This document shows positions 28,511 to 37,441 of a stretch of 64,000 nucleotides of DNA, piece by piece. The position numbers and the translations under genes are program-made. This DNA comes from Pseudomonas fluorescens. GTDB taxonomy: Bacteria > Pseudomonadota > Gammaproteobacteria > Pseudomonadales > Pseudomonadaceae. The DNA lies in assembly GCF_902497745.1 (NCBI RefSeq), contig NZ_CABVHJ010000014.1, positions 44,351 through 108,350 of the forward strand. Reading direction: 5' to 3'. Position 1 is the stretch's first letter; each line of letters starts with the position of its first letter. The notes below the pieces were generated by a model. The model made no database searches and was not told the origin of the DNA. It worked only from the letters and a program-made list of their open reading frames with translations.

Positions 28511-29029
28511 TTAAACGTCTGTGCGTAACACCAGTTCCACCATCAGATCATCGGCCAGGGTTTCAAGACGCGACTGCAAGACGTCGAGCGACAAGGTCAG
28601 CGGCACCGCGAGAATCGCCTCGGCGTGAAACAACGGCTCACTGCTCATCGGTGCCGGACGCACTTCCGTCACCAGCCGCTCAAGGTTGACGCCCTGCTCG
28701 CTCAACAGCCGGGTGATGTCGCGGACGATGCCGGGCCGATCATTGCCCACCAACTCCATGGCGATCGGTTTCCACGTGCAGGACTGCTCGATTCCGCTTT
28801 CGGCAATCAGCACGCGAATGCCGTGCGTCGACAATGCTTGTAGGGAATCGACTAATTCGTCGTAAGCCTCCGCCGGCACGCCCACCCGAAGAATCCCGGC
28901 GAACTGCCCGGCCATCCGCGACATGCGGCTTTCCAGCCAGTTACCGCCGTGTTCGGCAATGCATTGGGCGATGCGCTCGACCTGCCCGGGCTTGTCCGGG
29001 GCGAAAACGGTGAGTACGAGATGGTCCAT
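28511..29029 (-). CDS. gcvR: GcvR-like glycine cleavage system regulator (two ACT domains)
   Basis: 172 residues. Two ACT domains: one from MDHLVLTVFAPDKPGQVERIA and one from about residue 88 (MELVGNDRPGIVRDITRLL). The family acts with GcvA to repress glycine cleavage genes in E. coli; in Pseudomonas it is annotated by homology only. A good AGAGGG ribosome site precedes the ATG. The regulator is not next to gcv genes, but the far end of the window carries glycine/sarcosine catabolism. Confidence 0.85.
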   Translation of the reverse strand: MDHLVLTVFAPDKPGQVERIAQCIAEHGGNWLESRMSRMAGQFAGILRVGVPAEAYDELVDSLQALSTHGIRVLIAESGIEQSCTWKPIAMELVGNDRPGIVRDITRLLSEQGVNLERLVTEVRPAPMSSEPLFHAEAILAVPLTLSLDVLQSRLETLADDLMVELVLRTDV

Positions 29030-29482
29030 GGCGCAGCCCTCTTGTCATGACTTTTGTTGTAGAAGGGCAAGTATAGGCAAGGGATGGTCAGCCGCCTCAG
29101 ACGCCCGAAACGACAAATCGTGTACAACTTTTTATATTTAACTGGAACAATCCAATAGTTTTTTGAGAACATCCCGTTCCGCGATGTGACCGCAATGCGA
29201 CATGAGGTCGCAGAACGACGTAATTAGTCTGATTTTCACAAGCGCAACTCATCATGTAGTATGCCGCAGCGCGCACTACATAACGCCGGATCGATGTCTG
29301 CCCAAGGCCTGTTCGCAACCCTGAAAGCCCCGTCAGCAAGGCCCCAAGCCGTTGATTGGTCCCAGCCCAGCCGCCCGCAATGGCATGTACTGGTCGGCAG
29401 GTTTGTGGTTTAAATGGCCAGAGGCTTCATTGTCAAATTGAAGAGCTGAAAAGCGAAATAGCTGAGCAGAGTGAGGCAAGCA
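29030..29482. other. 453-base divergent intergenic region, gcvR and glcB promoters
   Basis: No ORF. It holds an AT-rich stretch at about 29120-29165, a 7-bp inverted repeat ATGTAGT/ACTACAT (29254-29260 and 29275-29281) and TGCGAC/GTCGCA arms near 29195-29213. The glcB-proximal ~200 bases could be a long 5' leader. I could not place a confident sigma-70 promoter. Confidence 0.5.
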
Positions 29483-31660
29483 ATGACTGAACACGTTCAA
29501 GTCGGTGGCCTGCAGGTCGCCAAAGTCCTGTTCGACTTCGTGAACAACGAAGCCATTCCCGGTACCGGCCTCACCGCCGACAAATTCTGGGAAGGTGCCG
29601 ACAAGGTCATTCATGACCTGGCGCCGAAGAACAAAGCCCTACTCGCCAAACGCGATGACTTCCAGGCTCGTATCGATGCCTGGCACCAGCAACGCAACGG
29701 TCAGGCGCACGACGCCGTGGCCTATAAAGCCTTCCTGCAAGAAATCGGTTATCTGCTGCCAGAAGCGGCTGATTTCCAGGCAACGACGCAAAACGTCGAT
29801 GATGAAATCGCCCGTACCGCCGGCCCGCAACTTGTTGTGCCGGTGATGAACGCCCGCTTCGCTCTCAATGCCTCGAACGCCCGCTGGGGTTCGCTGTATG
29901 ACGCCCTCTACGGCACCGACGCGATCAGCGAAGAAGGTGGCGCGGAAAAAGGCAAAGGCTACAACAAGGTGCGTGGCGACAAAGTCATCGCCTTCGCTCG
30001 TGCGTTCCTCGATGAAGCTGCGCCATTGGCGGCTGGCTCTCACGTTGACTCGACCGGCTACAAAATCGCTGACGGCAAACTGCTGGTCACCCTCAAGGGC
30101 GGCAGCAACACTGGCCTGCGTGATGACGCTCAGCTGATCGGTTTCCAGGGCGACGCCAACGCGCCAATCGCCATCCTGCTGAAACACAATGGTCTGCACT
30201 TCGAAATCCAGGTCGATGCCACCACTCCGGTTGGCCAGACCGACGCTGCCGGCGTCAAAGACATCCTGATGGAAGCGGCGCTGACCACCATCATGGACTG
30301 CGAAGACTCCGTGGCGGCTGTTGATGCCGACGACAAAGTGGTGATCTACCGCAACTGGCTCGGCCTGATGAAGGGCGACCTGGCGGAATCCGTGTCCAAG
30401 GGTGGCCAGACCTTCACCCGCACCATGAACCCGGATCGCACCTACACCGCGCCAAATGGCGGTGAAGTGACGTTGCACGGTCGTTCGCTGTTGTTTGTGC
30501 GCAACGTTGGCCACCTGATGACCATCGACGCGATCCTCGACAAAGACGGCAACGAAGTTCCGGAAGGCATCCTCGACGGTCTGGTCACTTGCCTCGCGGC
30601 GATGCACAACCTCAACGGCAACACCTCGCGCCGCAACACTCGCACCGGTTCGGTCTACATCGTAAAACCGAAGATGCACGGCCCGGAAGAAGCGGCGTTC
30701 ACCAACGAGCTGTTCGGTCGCATCGAAGACGTGCTGGGCCTTACGCGCAACACTTTGAAAGTCGGGATCATGGACGAGGAGCGCCGCACCACGGTCAACC
30801 TCAAGGCCTGCATCAAGGCAGCCAGCGAGCGCGTGGTGTTCATCAACACCGGTTTCCTCGACCGCACCGGCGACGAAATCCACACCTCCATGGAAGCCGG
30901 CCCGGTGGTACGCAAGGCCGACATGAAGGCTGAGAAGTGGATCGGCGCTTACGAAAACTGGAACGTCGATATCGGTCTGAGCACCGGCCTGCAAGGTCGT
31001 GCGCAAATCGGTAAAGGCATGTGGGCGATGCCGGATCTGATGGCGGCGATGCTTGAGCAGAAAATCGCTCACCCATTGGCCGGTGCCAACACCGCTTGGG
31101 TTCCATCGCCGACCGCCGCTGCACTGCACGCGCTGCACTACCACAAGGTCGACGTGTTCGCCCGTCAGGCCGAACTGGCCAAACGTGCCCGCGCTTCGGT
31201 GGACGACATCCTGACCATCCCGCTGGCGGTCAACCCGAACTGGACGCCAGAGCAGATCAAGAACGAACTGGACAACAATTCCCAGGGCATTCTCGGTTAC
31301 GTGGTGCGTTGGATCGACCAGGGCGTGGGTTGCTCGAAAGTACCGGACATCAATGATGTCGGCCTGATGGAAGACCGTGCCACGCTGCGTATCTCCAGCC
31401 AGCACATCGCCAACTGGCTGCGCCACGGCGTGGTCACCGAAGCGCAAGTGATGGAAAGCCTCAAGCGCATGGCGCCGGTGGTGGACCGTCAAAACGCCAA
31501 CGACCCGCTGTACCGTCCGCTGGCCCCGGATTTCGACAGCAACATCGCCTTCCAGGCGGCGGTAGAACTGGTGATCGAGGGCACCAAGCAGCCGAATGGC
31601 TACACCGAGCCGGTGCTGCACCGTCGTCGTCGCGAGTTCAAGGCTGCCAACGGCCTGTAA
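29483..31660 (+). CDS. glcB: GlcB, malate synthase G
   Basis: 725 residues, typical of isoform G. Condenses glyoxylate with acetyl-CoA to malate. Visible motifs are MEAALTTIMDCEDSVAAVD with the catalytic-site Glu/Asp, YRNWLGLMKGDL, and the long insert between beta strands that marks isoform G. The C-terminal ends in QPNGYTEPVLHRRRREF. I start at ATG 29483 (MTEHVQVGGLQ) with GAGG just upstream; the start 4 codons earlier lacks support. It is single-gene, with a strong terminator after it. Confidence 0.97.
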   Translation: MTEHVQVGGLQVAKVLFDFVNNEAIPGTGLTADKFWEGADKVIHDLAPKNKALLAKRDDFQARIDAWHQQRNGQAHDAVAYKAFLQEIGYLLPEAADFQATTQNVDDEIARTAGPQLVVPVMNARFALNASNARWGSLYDALYGTDAISEEGGAEKGKGYNKVRGDKVIAFARAFLDEAAPLAAGSHVDSTGYKIADGKLLVTLKGGSNTGLRDDAQLIGFQGDANAPIAILLKHNGLHFEIQVDATTPVGQTDAAGVKDILMEAALTTIMDCEDSVAAVDADDKVVIYRNWLGLMKGDLAESVSKGGQTFTRTMNPDRTYTAPNGGEVTLHGRSLLFVRNVGHLMTIDAILDKDGNEVPEGILDGLVTCLAAMHNLNGNTSRRNTRTGSVYIVKPKMHGPEEAAFTNELFGRIEDVLGLTRNTLKVGIMDEERRTTVNLKACIKAASERVVFINTGFLDRTGDEIHTSMEAGPVVRKADMKAEKWIGAYENWNVDIGLSTGLQGRAQIGKGMWAMPDLMAAMLEQKIAHPLAGANTAWVPSPTAAALHALHYHKVDVFARQAELAKRARASVDDILTIPLAVNPNWTPEQIKNELDNNSQGILGYVVRWIDQGVGCSKVPDINDVGLMEDRATLRISSQHIANWLRHGVVTEAQVMESLKRMAPVVDRQNANDPLYRPLAPDFDSNIAFQAAVELVIEGTKQPNGYTEPVLHRRRREFKAANGL

Positions 31661-31676
31661 ATTTGCGCTGATGTGA

Positions 31677-31708
31677 AAAAGCCCTGGTCAAGAGATCAGG
31701 GCTTTTTT
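31677..31708 (+). terminator. Intrinsic terminator of glcB
   Basis: A 13-bp stem (AAAAGCCCTGGTC with GATCAGGGCTTTT, one G-T pair) closes an AAGA tetraloop and runs into TTTTTT. It is 16 bases past the stop. Confidence 0.95.
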
Positions 31709-31752
31709 GTTTGTGCGCTGGGATTGGGTTTTGTAGCCGGTTTGAGATCCAT

Positions 31753-32049
31753 CCCCCTCACCCCAGCCCTCTCCCCCAAGGGGTAGAGGGGGAAAGGGAG
31801 CAGATCTGTATGCTTTTCAAAATCTGAGCTCGGCTCAGGAATTGCCAAGGGTAGAGGGGAAAGGGAGCCGATCTGTGTGCTTTTCAAAATCTGAGCTCGG
31901 ATCAGGAATTGCCAAAGGGTGAGGGGGAAGGGAGCCGATCTTTTTGCTTTTCAAAACCGGAGTTCGACTTAGGAATTTCAAGTCGGTGGACCTTGCACAT
32001 CCACCTCGGTCAGTCCCCTCTCCCCTTGGGAGAGGGTTAGGGTGAGGGG
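31753..32049. repeat. CCCTCACCC-type long inverted repeat, copy A, with internal tandem repeat
   Basis: The outer arms are CCCCCTCACCCCAGCCCTCT and a matching GGTTAGGGTGAGGGG. Between them a 67-base unit beginning GATCTGTATGCTTTTCAAAA is repeated three times in tandem (starts 31803, 31870, 31937), the third diverged. Confidence 0.85.
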
Positions 32050-32052
32050 CTC

Positions 32053-32499
32053 TTAGGGTTCGATACCCAATTCATGTTTCACCAACGCCAACAACTTGCC
32101 CGTATCAATCGGCTTGAGCAGAAAATCCACCACGCTCAAATGCATCGCCGCAATCGCGTCTTTCACATCAGCATCACCCGAAACAATGATGATCGGCATC
32201 GCTGCCCGCACCGATTCGCGCACCTGCCGAATCAGCTCAAGCCCACCGACATGGCCCATGCGCAGATCGGTGATGACCAGCCCGATCGAAGGCTTTTCTT
32301 CAAGCATCTTCAGCGCCGTTTCACCACTGGCTGCGGTCATGCAGCGAATGCCGTCCAACGCGAGAATCTCCGACAACAGCTCCCGGGCGTCCTTGTCGTC
32401 ATCAACGATCAATACACGCTGAGGTGGCAGGTCAGGTTCGAGCATCACTGCACTGAGCGCTTCTCGCTCGGCATCGCTCAAAATATCGTGGTCGGACAT
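32053..32499 (-). CDS. Receiver-only response regulator
   Basis: 148 residues: a ~25-residue N-terminal leader, then a single REC domain with acidic pocket VDDDKDA (Asp33-35), phospho-acceptor Asp78 (ITDLRMG), switch Ser in IIIVSGDAD and Lys in FLLKPID. There is no output domain, so it must act by protein contact or in a phosphorelay. The partner kinase is not adjacent. It is divergent from the cNMP/CBS/DUF294 gene, 258 bases apart. The start is moderately certain; an in-frame extension upstream is possible. Confidence 0.88.
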   Translation of the reverse strand: MSDHDILSDAEREALSAVMLEPDLPPQRVLIVDDDKDARELLSEILALDGIRCMTAASGETALKMLEEKPSIGLVITDLRMGHVGGLELIRQVRESVRAAMPIIIVSGDADVKDAIAAMHLSVVDFLLKPIDTGKLLALVKHELGIEP

Positions 32500-32757
32500 G
32501 GCGTTCTCTAAGTATTCAAAACAGTCCCTTGGCAAGTGGTCAGACATCGCGGGGCAGAGCTTCAATGTGCACTTCGTCGGATTTTTTTCCAAGGGGGCAA
32601 GCAAGGGAATTTCCGACTGTTTGCGTAGGGCATCTCCGAAACTGCGCCAATGGTGGCAAAACCTAGACTTACGTCCAATGGGCACCCTGTCCGTAGGGGT
32701 CGACCATGGCTGCAACGATCCGACAACAACAATTCGAAAAAGACTGCGGTAATGGTT

Positions 32758-34692
32758 ATGAGTAAAGCGGACGCCTTCACCCAGGCAGGGAAAACCGCGG
32801 TATTGCAGAACATTCAGGGCACCCTGCAATTCCTTCAGCGCTTCCCGCCCTTCAATCAGATGGAACACGCCCACCTGGCTTATCTGGTGGAGCAATGTCA
32901 GCTGCGTTTCTACGGCCAGGGCGAGAGCATCATCAAACCCGCCGACGGCCCGGTCGAACATTTCTATATCGTCAAACAAGGTCGGGTGGTCGGCGAACGT
33001 CAGCACATCACCAAGCCCGGCACCGAGACCACGTTTGAAATCACCACCGGCGAATGCTTTCCGCTGGCCGCGCTGCTCGGTGAACGCGCAACCCGCACCG
33101 AGCACTTGGCTGGCGAAGATACGTTCTGCCTGCAACTGAACAAACTGGCGTTCATCAAACTGTTCGCCCTCTCCAGCACCTTCCGCGACTTCGCCTTGCG
33201 CGGGGTCAGCAGCCTGCTCGATCAGGTCAATCAGCAAGTGCAGCAGAAAGCCGTGGAAACCCTCGGTACGCAATATTCGCTGAACACCCGACTTGGCGAA
33301 TTGGCCATGCGCCACCCGGTCACCTGTAGCCCGGACACACCACTGCGTGAAGCGGTGAAGCTGATGCACGAGCAACAAGTCGGCAGCATCGTTGCAGTGG
33401 ACGAACACAAGGCGCCGCTGGGGATTTTCACCCTGCGCGATTTGCGCCATGTAGTGGCTGAAGGCATCGGCGATTTCAGTGAGGCCATCGAGCGTCACAT
33501 GACTCGCGCGCCCTTCTATCTGTCGCCGGATCACAGCGCGTTCGATGCAGCGATTGCCATGACCGAACGGCACATCGCGCACGTCTGTCTGGTCAAGGAT
33601 CAGCGTTTGTGCGGCGTGGTCTCCGAACGCGATCTGTTTTCCCTGCAACGGGTCGACCTCGTTCACCTGGCCCGCACCATCCGCAGCGCCCAGCGTGTCG
33701 AGCAACTGGTGAGCCTGCGTGGCGAGATCGGCCAACTGGTCGAACGCATGCTCGCTCACGGTGCTTCTTCGACGCAGATCACCCACATCATCACCCTGCT
33801 CAACGACCACACCGTGTGCCGGGTGATCGAACTGACCCTCGCAGAAAAAGGCGATCCCGGCGTGCCGTTCAGCTGGTTGTGTTTCGGCAGCGAAGGCCGC
33901 CGCGAGCAGACGCTGCACACCGATCAGGACAACGGCATTCTGTTCGATGCCCGCGATGCCGCGCATGCGGCGGAGATTCGCGGCAAGTTGCTGCCGATTG
34001 CCCAGCAGATCAACCAGAGTCTGGCGCAGTGCGGCTTCACCCTGTGCAAGGGCAACATCATGGCCGGCAATCCCGAGCTGTGCCTGTCGCGGGCGGAATG
34101 GGCGCGGCGTTTTGCGGCGTTTATTCGGGAGGCGACGCCGGAGAACCTGTTGGGGTCGAGTATTTATTTCGATCTGCGCGTGGTCTGGGGCGATGAAACA
34201 AGCTGCGAACAACTGCGCCGGGGCATTCTTGATCAGGTCGGCGACAATCGTTTGTTCCAGCGCATGATGGCCGAGAACGCCCTGCGCAATCGTCCGCCGG
34301 TGGGGCGTTTCCGTGAGTTCGTATTGGCGCGCAAGAACGGCGAGAAAGCCACGCTGGACTTGAAGGTTCAGGGGCTGACGCCGTTTGTGGATGGCGCTCG
34401 ATTGCTGGCATTAGCCAACGGCATCGACGCCAACAACACCCTCGAGCGCTTCCGGCAGTTGGTCGAGAAAGAAGTCATTGAGCGACTGGATGGCGCGGCG
34501 TATGAAGAGGCGTATCACTTCATTCAGCAAACGCGCATGCAGCAGCATCAACTGCAGACGCGGGAGAACCTGCCCTATTCCAACCGCGTCGACCCGGACA
34601 GCCTCAATCATCTCGACCGGCGCATCCTGCGTGAATCCCTGCGCCAGGCCCAGCGCCTGCAAAGCAGCCTGACCTTGCGGTATCAGCTATGA
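32758..34692 (+). CDS. cNMP-binding / CBS pair / DUF294 nucleotidyltransferase-like protein
   Basis: 644 residues. Domain order: cyclic-nucleotide-binding-like beta-roll (about 20-135), two CBS domains (about 175-300), a DUF294 nucleotidyltransferase core with GSEGRREQTLHTDQDNG, and a DUF294 C-terminal helical domain. The GSxxRxExxxxTDxD pattern is that of GlnD-type nucleotidyltransferases, so a nucleotide-transfer activity on a protein is plausible but unproven. The stop overlaps the exonuclease start by 4 bases. I take the Met in MSKADAFTQ as start; one two codons earlier is equally possible. Confidence 0.88.
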   Translation: MSKADAFTQAGKTAVLQNIQGTLQFLQRFPPFNQMEHAHLAYLVEQCQLRFYGQGESIIKPADGPVEHFYIVKQGRVVGERQHITKPGTETTFEITTGECFPLAALLGERATRTEHLAGEDTFCLQLNKLAFIKLFALSSTFRDFALRGVSSLLDQVNQQVQQKAVETLGTQYSLNTRLGELAMRHPVTCSPDTPLREAVKLMHEQQVGSIVAVDEHKAPLGIFTLRDLRHVVAEGIGDFSEAIERHMTRAPFYLSPDHSAFDAAIAMTERHIAHVCLVKDQRLCGVVSERDLFSLQRVDLVHLARTIRSAQRVEQLVSLRGEIGQLVERMLAHGASSTQITHIITLLNDHTVCRVIELTLAEKGDPGVPFSWLCFGSEGRREQTLHTDQDNGILFDARDAAHAAEIRGKLLPIAQQINQSLAQCGFTLCKGNIMAGNPELCLSRAEWARRFAAFIREATPENLLGSSIYFDLRVVWGDETSCEQLRRGILDQVGDNRLFQRMMAENALRNRPPVGRFREFVLARKNGEKATLDLKVQGLTPFVDGARLLALANGIDANNTLERFRQLVEKEVIERLDGAAYEEAYHFIQQTRMQQHQLQTRENLPYSNRVDPDSLNHLDRRILRESLRQAQRLQSSLTLRYQL

Positions 34693-35396
34693 GCCTGTTC
34701 TCGTGGCTGCGCCCGGCGAGTGCGGTGGTGCCGGTGGATTTCCAGCAGCGTCTGGCGAAGCTGCCGGCGATCACCGAACTGCGCGAATGCACACTGCGCG
34801 AACAACGTTGGGTGGTGCTGGATCTGGAGACCACCGGGCTGAATCTGAACAAGGATCGTGTGCTGTCGATTGGCGCGGTGGTGATCGAGGATGGCGCGAT
34901 CGATTTCAGCCAGCAGTTCGAACGCACCCTGCAATGTCGCGAGCTGAAGCTCAGCCCCAGCGTGTTGATTCATGGCTTGGGGCCGAATGCGATTGCAGCG
35001 GGCAGCGAGCCGGCCGAGGCGCTTCTCGAGTTCATGGAGTTTGTCGGTGACAGCCCGGTGCTGGCGTTTCATGCGCCGTTCGACCAACACATGCTGGGGC
35101 GTGCGTTGAAGGAGCATCTGGGGCACAAGTTGCAGCAGGTGTTTCTCGATGTCGCCGACATTGCACCGCTGGTGTGTCCGCAGGCGCACATTCGTGAGGC
35201 AGGGCTGGATGAGTGGATCGACTGGTTCAAGCTTGAGGTGTTCGAGCGGCATAACGCGAGTGCCGATGCGTTGGCGACGGCGGAACTGGCGCTGATCCTG
35301 TTCAGCCGGGCGCGGGGGCAGCAGATTCATAGTCCGTTGAATTTGCAGCAGCGGTTGAGTCAGTGGAAGCGGCGGCAGCAGGCGCCTTCGTTCTGA
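34689..35396 (+). CDS. DEDDh 3'-5' exonuclease (DNA polymerase III epsilon-like)
   Basis: 235 residues. Exonuclease motifs: ExoI DLETTG (Asp45, Glu47), ExoII HAPFDQHM, ExoIII HNASADALATAEL. No polymerase-binding tail typical of DnaQ, so a free-standing nuclease is likely. It is coupled by an ATGA overlap to the DUF294 protein; this pair is frequent in Pseudomonas near acetate or glyoxylate genes, which suggests a shared but unknown role. Confidence 0.88.
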   Translation: MSLFSWLRPASAVVPVDFQQRLAKLPAITELRECTLREQRWVVLDLETTGLNLNKDRVLSIGAVVIEDGAIDFSQQFERTLQCRELKLSPSVLIHGLGPNAIAAGSEPAEALLEFMEFVGDSPVLAFHAPFDQHMLGRALKEHLGHKLQQVFLDVADIAPLVCPQAHIREAGLDEWIDWFKLEVFERHNASADALATAELALILFSRARGQQIHSPLNLQQRLSQWKRRQQAPSF

Positions 35397-35420
35397 AGTT
35401 GAGTCAAGTCCAAGATCCAT

Positions 35421-35600
35421 CCCCCTCACCCCAGCCCTCTCCCAGAGGGAGAGGGCGCCGACCGAGGTGTCTCGGGCTTTTCATCGACCTGAAAGACCGA
35501 GTTGATTGTGGATTCACTGAAAATCGTTCAGGTCGGTGTATCTCCTGAATATCCCCCAATCGGTCCCCTCTCCCCCCGGGAGAGGGCTAGGGTGAGGGGG
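35421..35600. repeat. CCCTCACCC-type long inverted repeat, copy B
   Basis: CCCCCTCACCCCAGCCCTCT at the left and GAGGGCTAGGGTGAGGGGG at the right, with an inner pair around GAGAGGG/CCCCTCTCCC. It fills most of the 313-base gap between the exonuclease and the sigma gene; the rest holds no gene. Confidence 0.85.
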
Positions 35601-35709
35601 TCTGCCTTTACATGCCCACCTGACCAGTGGCCAATTGCTAACCATTCCCACCTCTGCCACAATCGCGAACAATTCGCGTTAGTTAACATTTCCCAATCGG
35701 TGATGTCCG

Positions 35710-36228
35710 GTGTCGTCAGTCCCAAGCCCTAACAGTGAGCTCGTCGGTGCGATGTATCGTGACCATCGCGGCTGGCTGCTGGCCTGGCTGCGGCGCAATG
35801 TGGCGTGTCCGCAACGCGCCGAGGACCTGAGCCAGGACACCTTCGTCCGTCTGCTCGGTCGCGATGCCATGCTGACACCGCGCGAGCCACGGGCCTTTCT
35901 GGTGGCAATCGCCAAAGGTCTGCTGTTCGACTACTTCCGTCGCGCGGCGCTGGAACAGGCCTACCTCACCGAACTGATGCTGATCCCCGAAGGCGAACAA
36001 CCGTCTGTGGAAGAACAGCAAATGATCCTCGAAGACCTCAAAGCCATCGACCGCTTGCTCGGCAAACTGTCGACCAAGGCCCGTGCTGCCTTCCTTTATA
36101 ACCGCCTCGACGGGCTCAGCCATGCCGAGATCGCCGGGAAACTCGGCGTCTCGGTGCCGCGCGTGCGCCAGTATCTGACGCAAGGCATTCGTCAGTGCTA
36201 CATCGCCCTGTACGGGGAACCGACATGA
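35710..36228 (+). CDS. FecI-like iron-responsive ECF sigma factor
   Basis: 172 residues from GTG. Sigma region 2 (YRDHRGWLLAWLRR, then EDLSQDTFVRLL) and region 4 with helix-turn-helix (GLSHAEIAGKLGVSVPRVRQYL). Of the FecI/FpvI group, which direct transcription of TonB receptor genes on a signal through FecR. It overlaps fecR by 4 bases. The ribosome site is weak. No Fur box was recognised upstream; a CGCGAA/TTCGCG repeat lies near 35670. Confidence 0.9.
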   Translation: MSSVPSPNSELVGAMYRDHRGWLLAWLRRNVACPQRAEDLSQDTFVRLLGRDAMLTPREPRAFLVAIAKGLLFDYFRRAALEQAYLTELMLIPEGEQPSVEEQQMILEDLKAIDRLLGKLSTKARAAFLYNRLDGLSHAEIAGKLGVSVPRVRQYLTQGIRQCYIALYGEPT

Positions 36229-37199
36229 GCCCGGCCAGTTCCAGACCAGTGCCGGCGCATGTGCTGGACGCGGCGATTGCCTGGCAACTGACCCTCGATT
36301 CGAGCAGTCCGCTGGAACGCGAGGAGTTTGCCAAATGGCACGCAGCCCATGAAGAACACGCCCGCGCCTGGCAGCAGCTGGGCATGCTCGATCAACGTTT
36401 CAGCGTCGCCAAAGGCCCAGCCCGCAGTGCATTGCTGCAATCGCGCGAAGGCATTCGGCGACGGGTACGCAAGCTTGGCAGCGGTTTGGCCAGCGTGTCG
36501 CTGATCATCGGTTTAGGTCTGTTTGTCAGCGAACGGTTTCTGCCGCTGGATTACTGGCTCGCCGATCAACGCACTGCTACAGGCGAACAGCGCACCGTGC
36601 GTCTGGCTGACGGCACTGTGCTGAATCTCAATACCCACAGTGCGGTGGATGTGCGGTTCGATGAGAGGCGCCGATTGATCGTCCTGCAGGAAGGCGAAAT
36701 TCTCGTCGAAACCGGTCATGGCGATGCGCGTCCGTTCATCGTTGAAACCCGCGAAGGCAGCATGCGCGCCCTGGGTACGCGGTTTCTGGTCAAGCGTGAA
36801 GAAGCAGGCACGCGCCTGAGCGTGTTGCAGTCGGCCGTGGCCGCACACGGGCAAGCAAATCCAGAAGAGCAAATCCTCCATGAAGGCCAGCAAGTGCTGC
36901 TGCGCAGTGACGGGCTGGGCTCGATTGTCGCGCTCAATCCCGGCGCAGATGCCTGGACGCGCGGGATGCTGGTGGTGGATAACGCGCGGTTGGGTGATCT
37001 GGTGCACGAGCTCGGGCGTTATCGTCGCGGGCACCTGGGTGTGGCGCCGGAAGTGGCGGACCTGCGCATCACTGGCAGCTTCCCGCTGCATGACACTGAC
37101 AAGGCCTTGAGCGCGCTGTTGCCGACCCTGCCGGTGCAGATCGAGCGGCATACGCCGTATTGGGTCACTGTCGCAAAGGCCGATATAAAGCCTGAGTAA
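36225..37199 (+). CDS. FecR-like anti-sigma factor
   Basis: 324 residues. An N-terminal DUF4880-type sigma-binding part with conserved Trp (AAIAWQLTLDS), a single membrane segment near residues 87-110 (SLIIGLGLFVSE), then a periplasmic FecR domain. The C-terminal end resembles the receptor-contact module. ATG 36225 overlaps the sigma stop in ATGA. It should relay ferric-siderophore occupancy of the receptor to the sigma factor. Confidence 0.92.
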   Translation: MSPASSRPVPAHVLDAAIAWQLTLDSSSPLEREEFAKWHAAHEEHARAWQQLGMLDQRFSVAKGPARSALLQSREGIRRRVRKLGSGLASVSLIIGLGLFVSERFLPLDYWLADQRTATGEQRTVRLADGTVLNLNTHSAVDVRFDERRRLIVLQEGEILVETGHGDARPFIVETREGSMRALGTRFLVKREEAGTRLSVLQSAVAAHGQANPEEQILHEGQQVLLRSDGLGSIVALNPGADAWTRGMLVVDNARLGDLVHELGRYRRGHLGVAPEVADLRITGSFPLHDTDKALSALLPTLPVQIERHTPYWVTVAKADIKPE

Positions 37200-37220
37200 C
37201 AGGCCGGCAGAACCACCGCT

Positions 37221-37286
37221 TTCGCGAGCAGGCTCGCTCCCACATTGGAAATGCGTTCCCCCTGTGGGAGCGAGCCTGCTCGCGAA
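37221..37286. repeat. REP doublet 7, between fecR and the receptor gene
   Basis: AG/CT subtype, TTCGCGAGC arm first. Confidence 0.9.
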
Positions 37287-37347
37287 TGGGCCGCCTGCCA
37301 CACCAAAAACAACCGGACTGCCTCAGATCTCAGCGGCCCCATTTCCG

Positions 37348-37366
37348 GCTAATAGAAATTATTTTC
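37348..37366 (+). promoter_or_regulatory. Possible Fur box upstream of the TonB receptor
   Basis: GCTAATAGAAATTATTTTC matches 13 of 19 bases of the canonical Fur box when compared by eye. It lies about 75 bases before the receptor start. Confidence 0.45.
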
Positions 37367-37441
37367 ATCCAGCCCTATCACTTTTCGAATTTCATCCGGC
37401 ACACAGGCAATTGAGAAATGTTTCCATTCAGGAGCCGCCGT

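Noticed and set aside
32500..34212. Very long minus-strand frame extending the response regulator
   Set aside because: It runs antisense through the DUF294 gene and has no domain similarity; only the last 148 codons form a REC domain.
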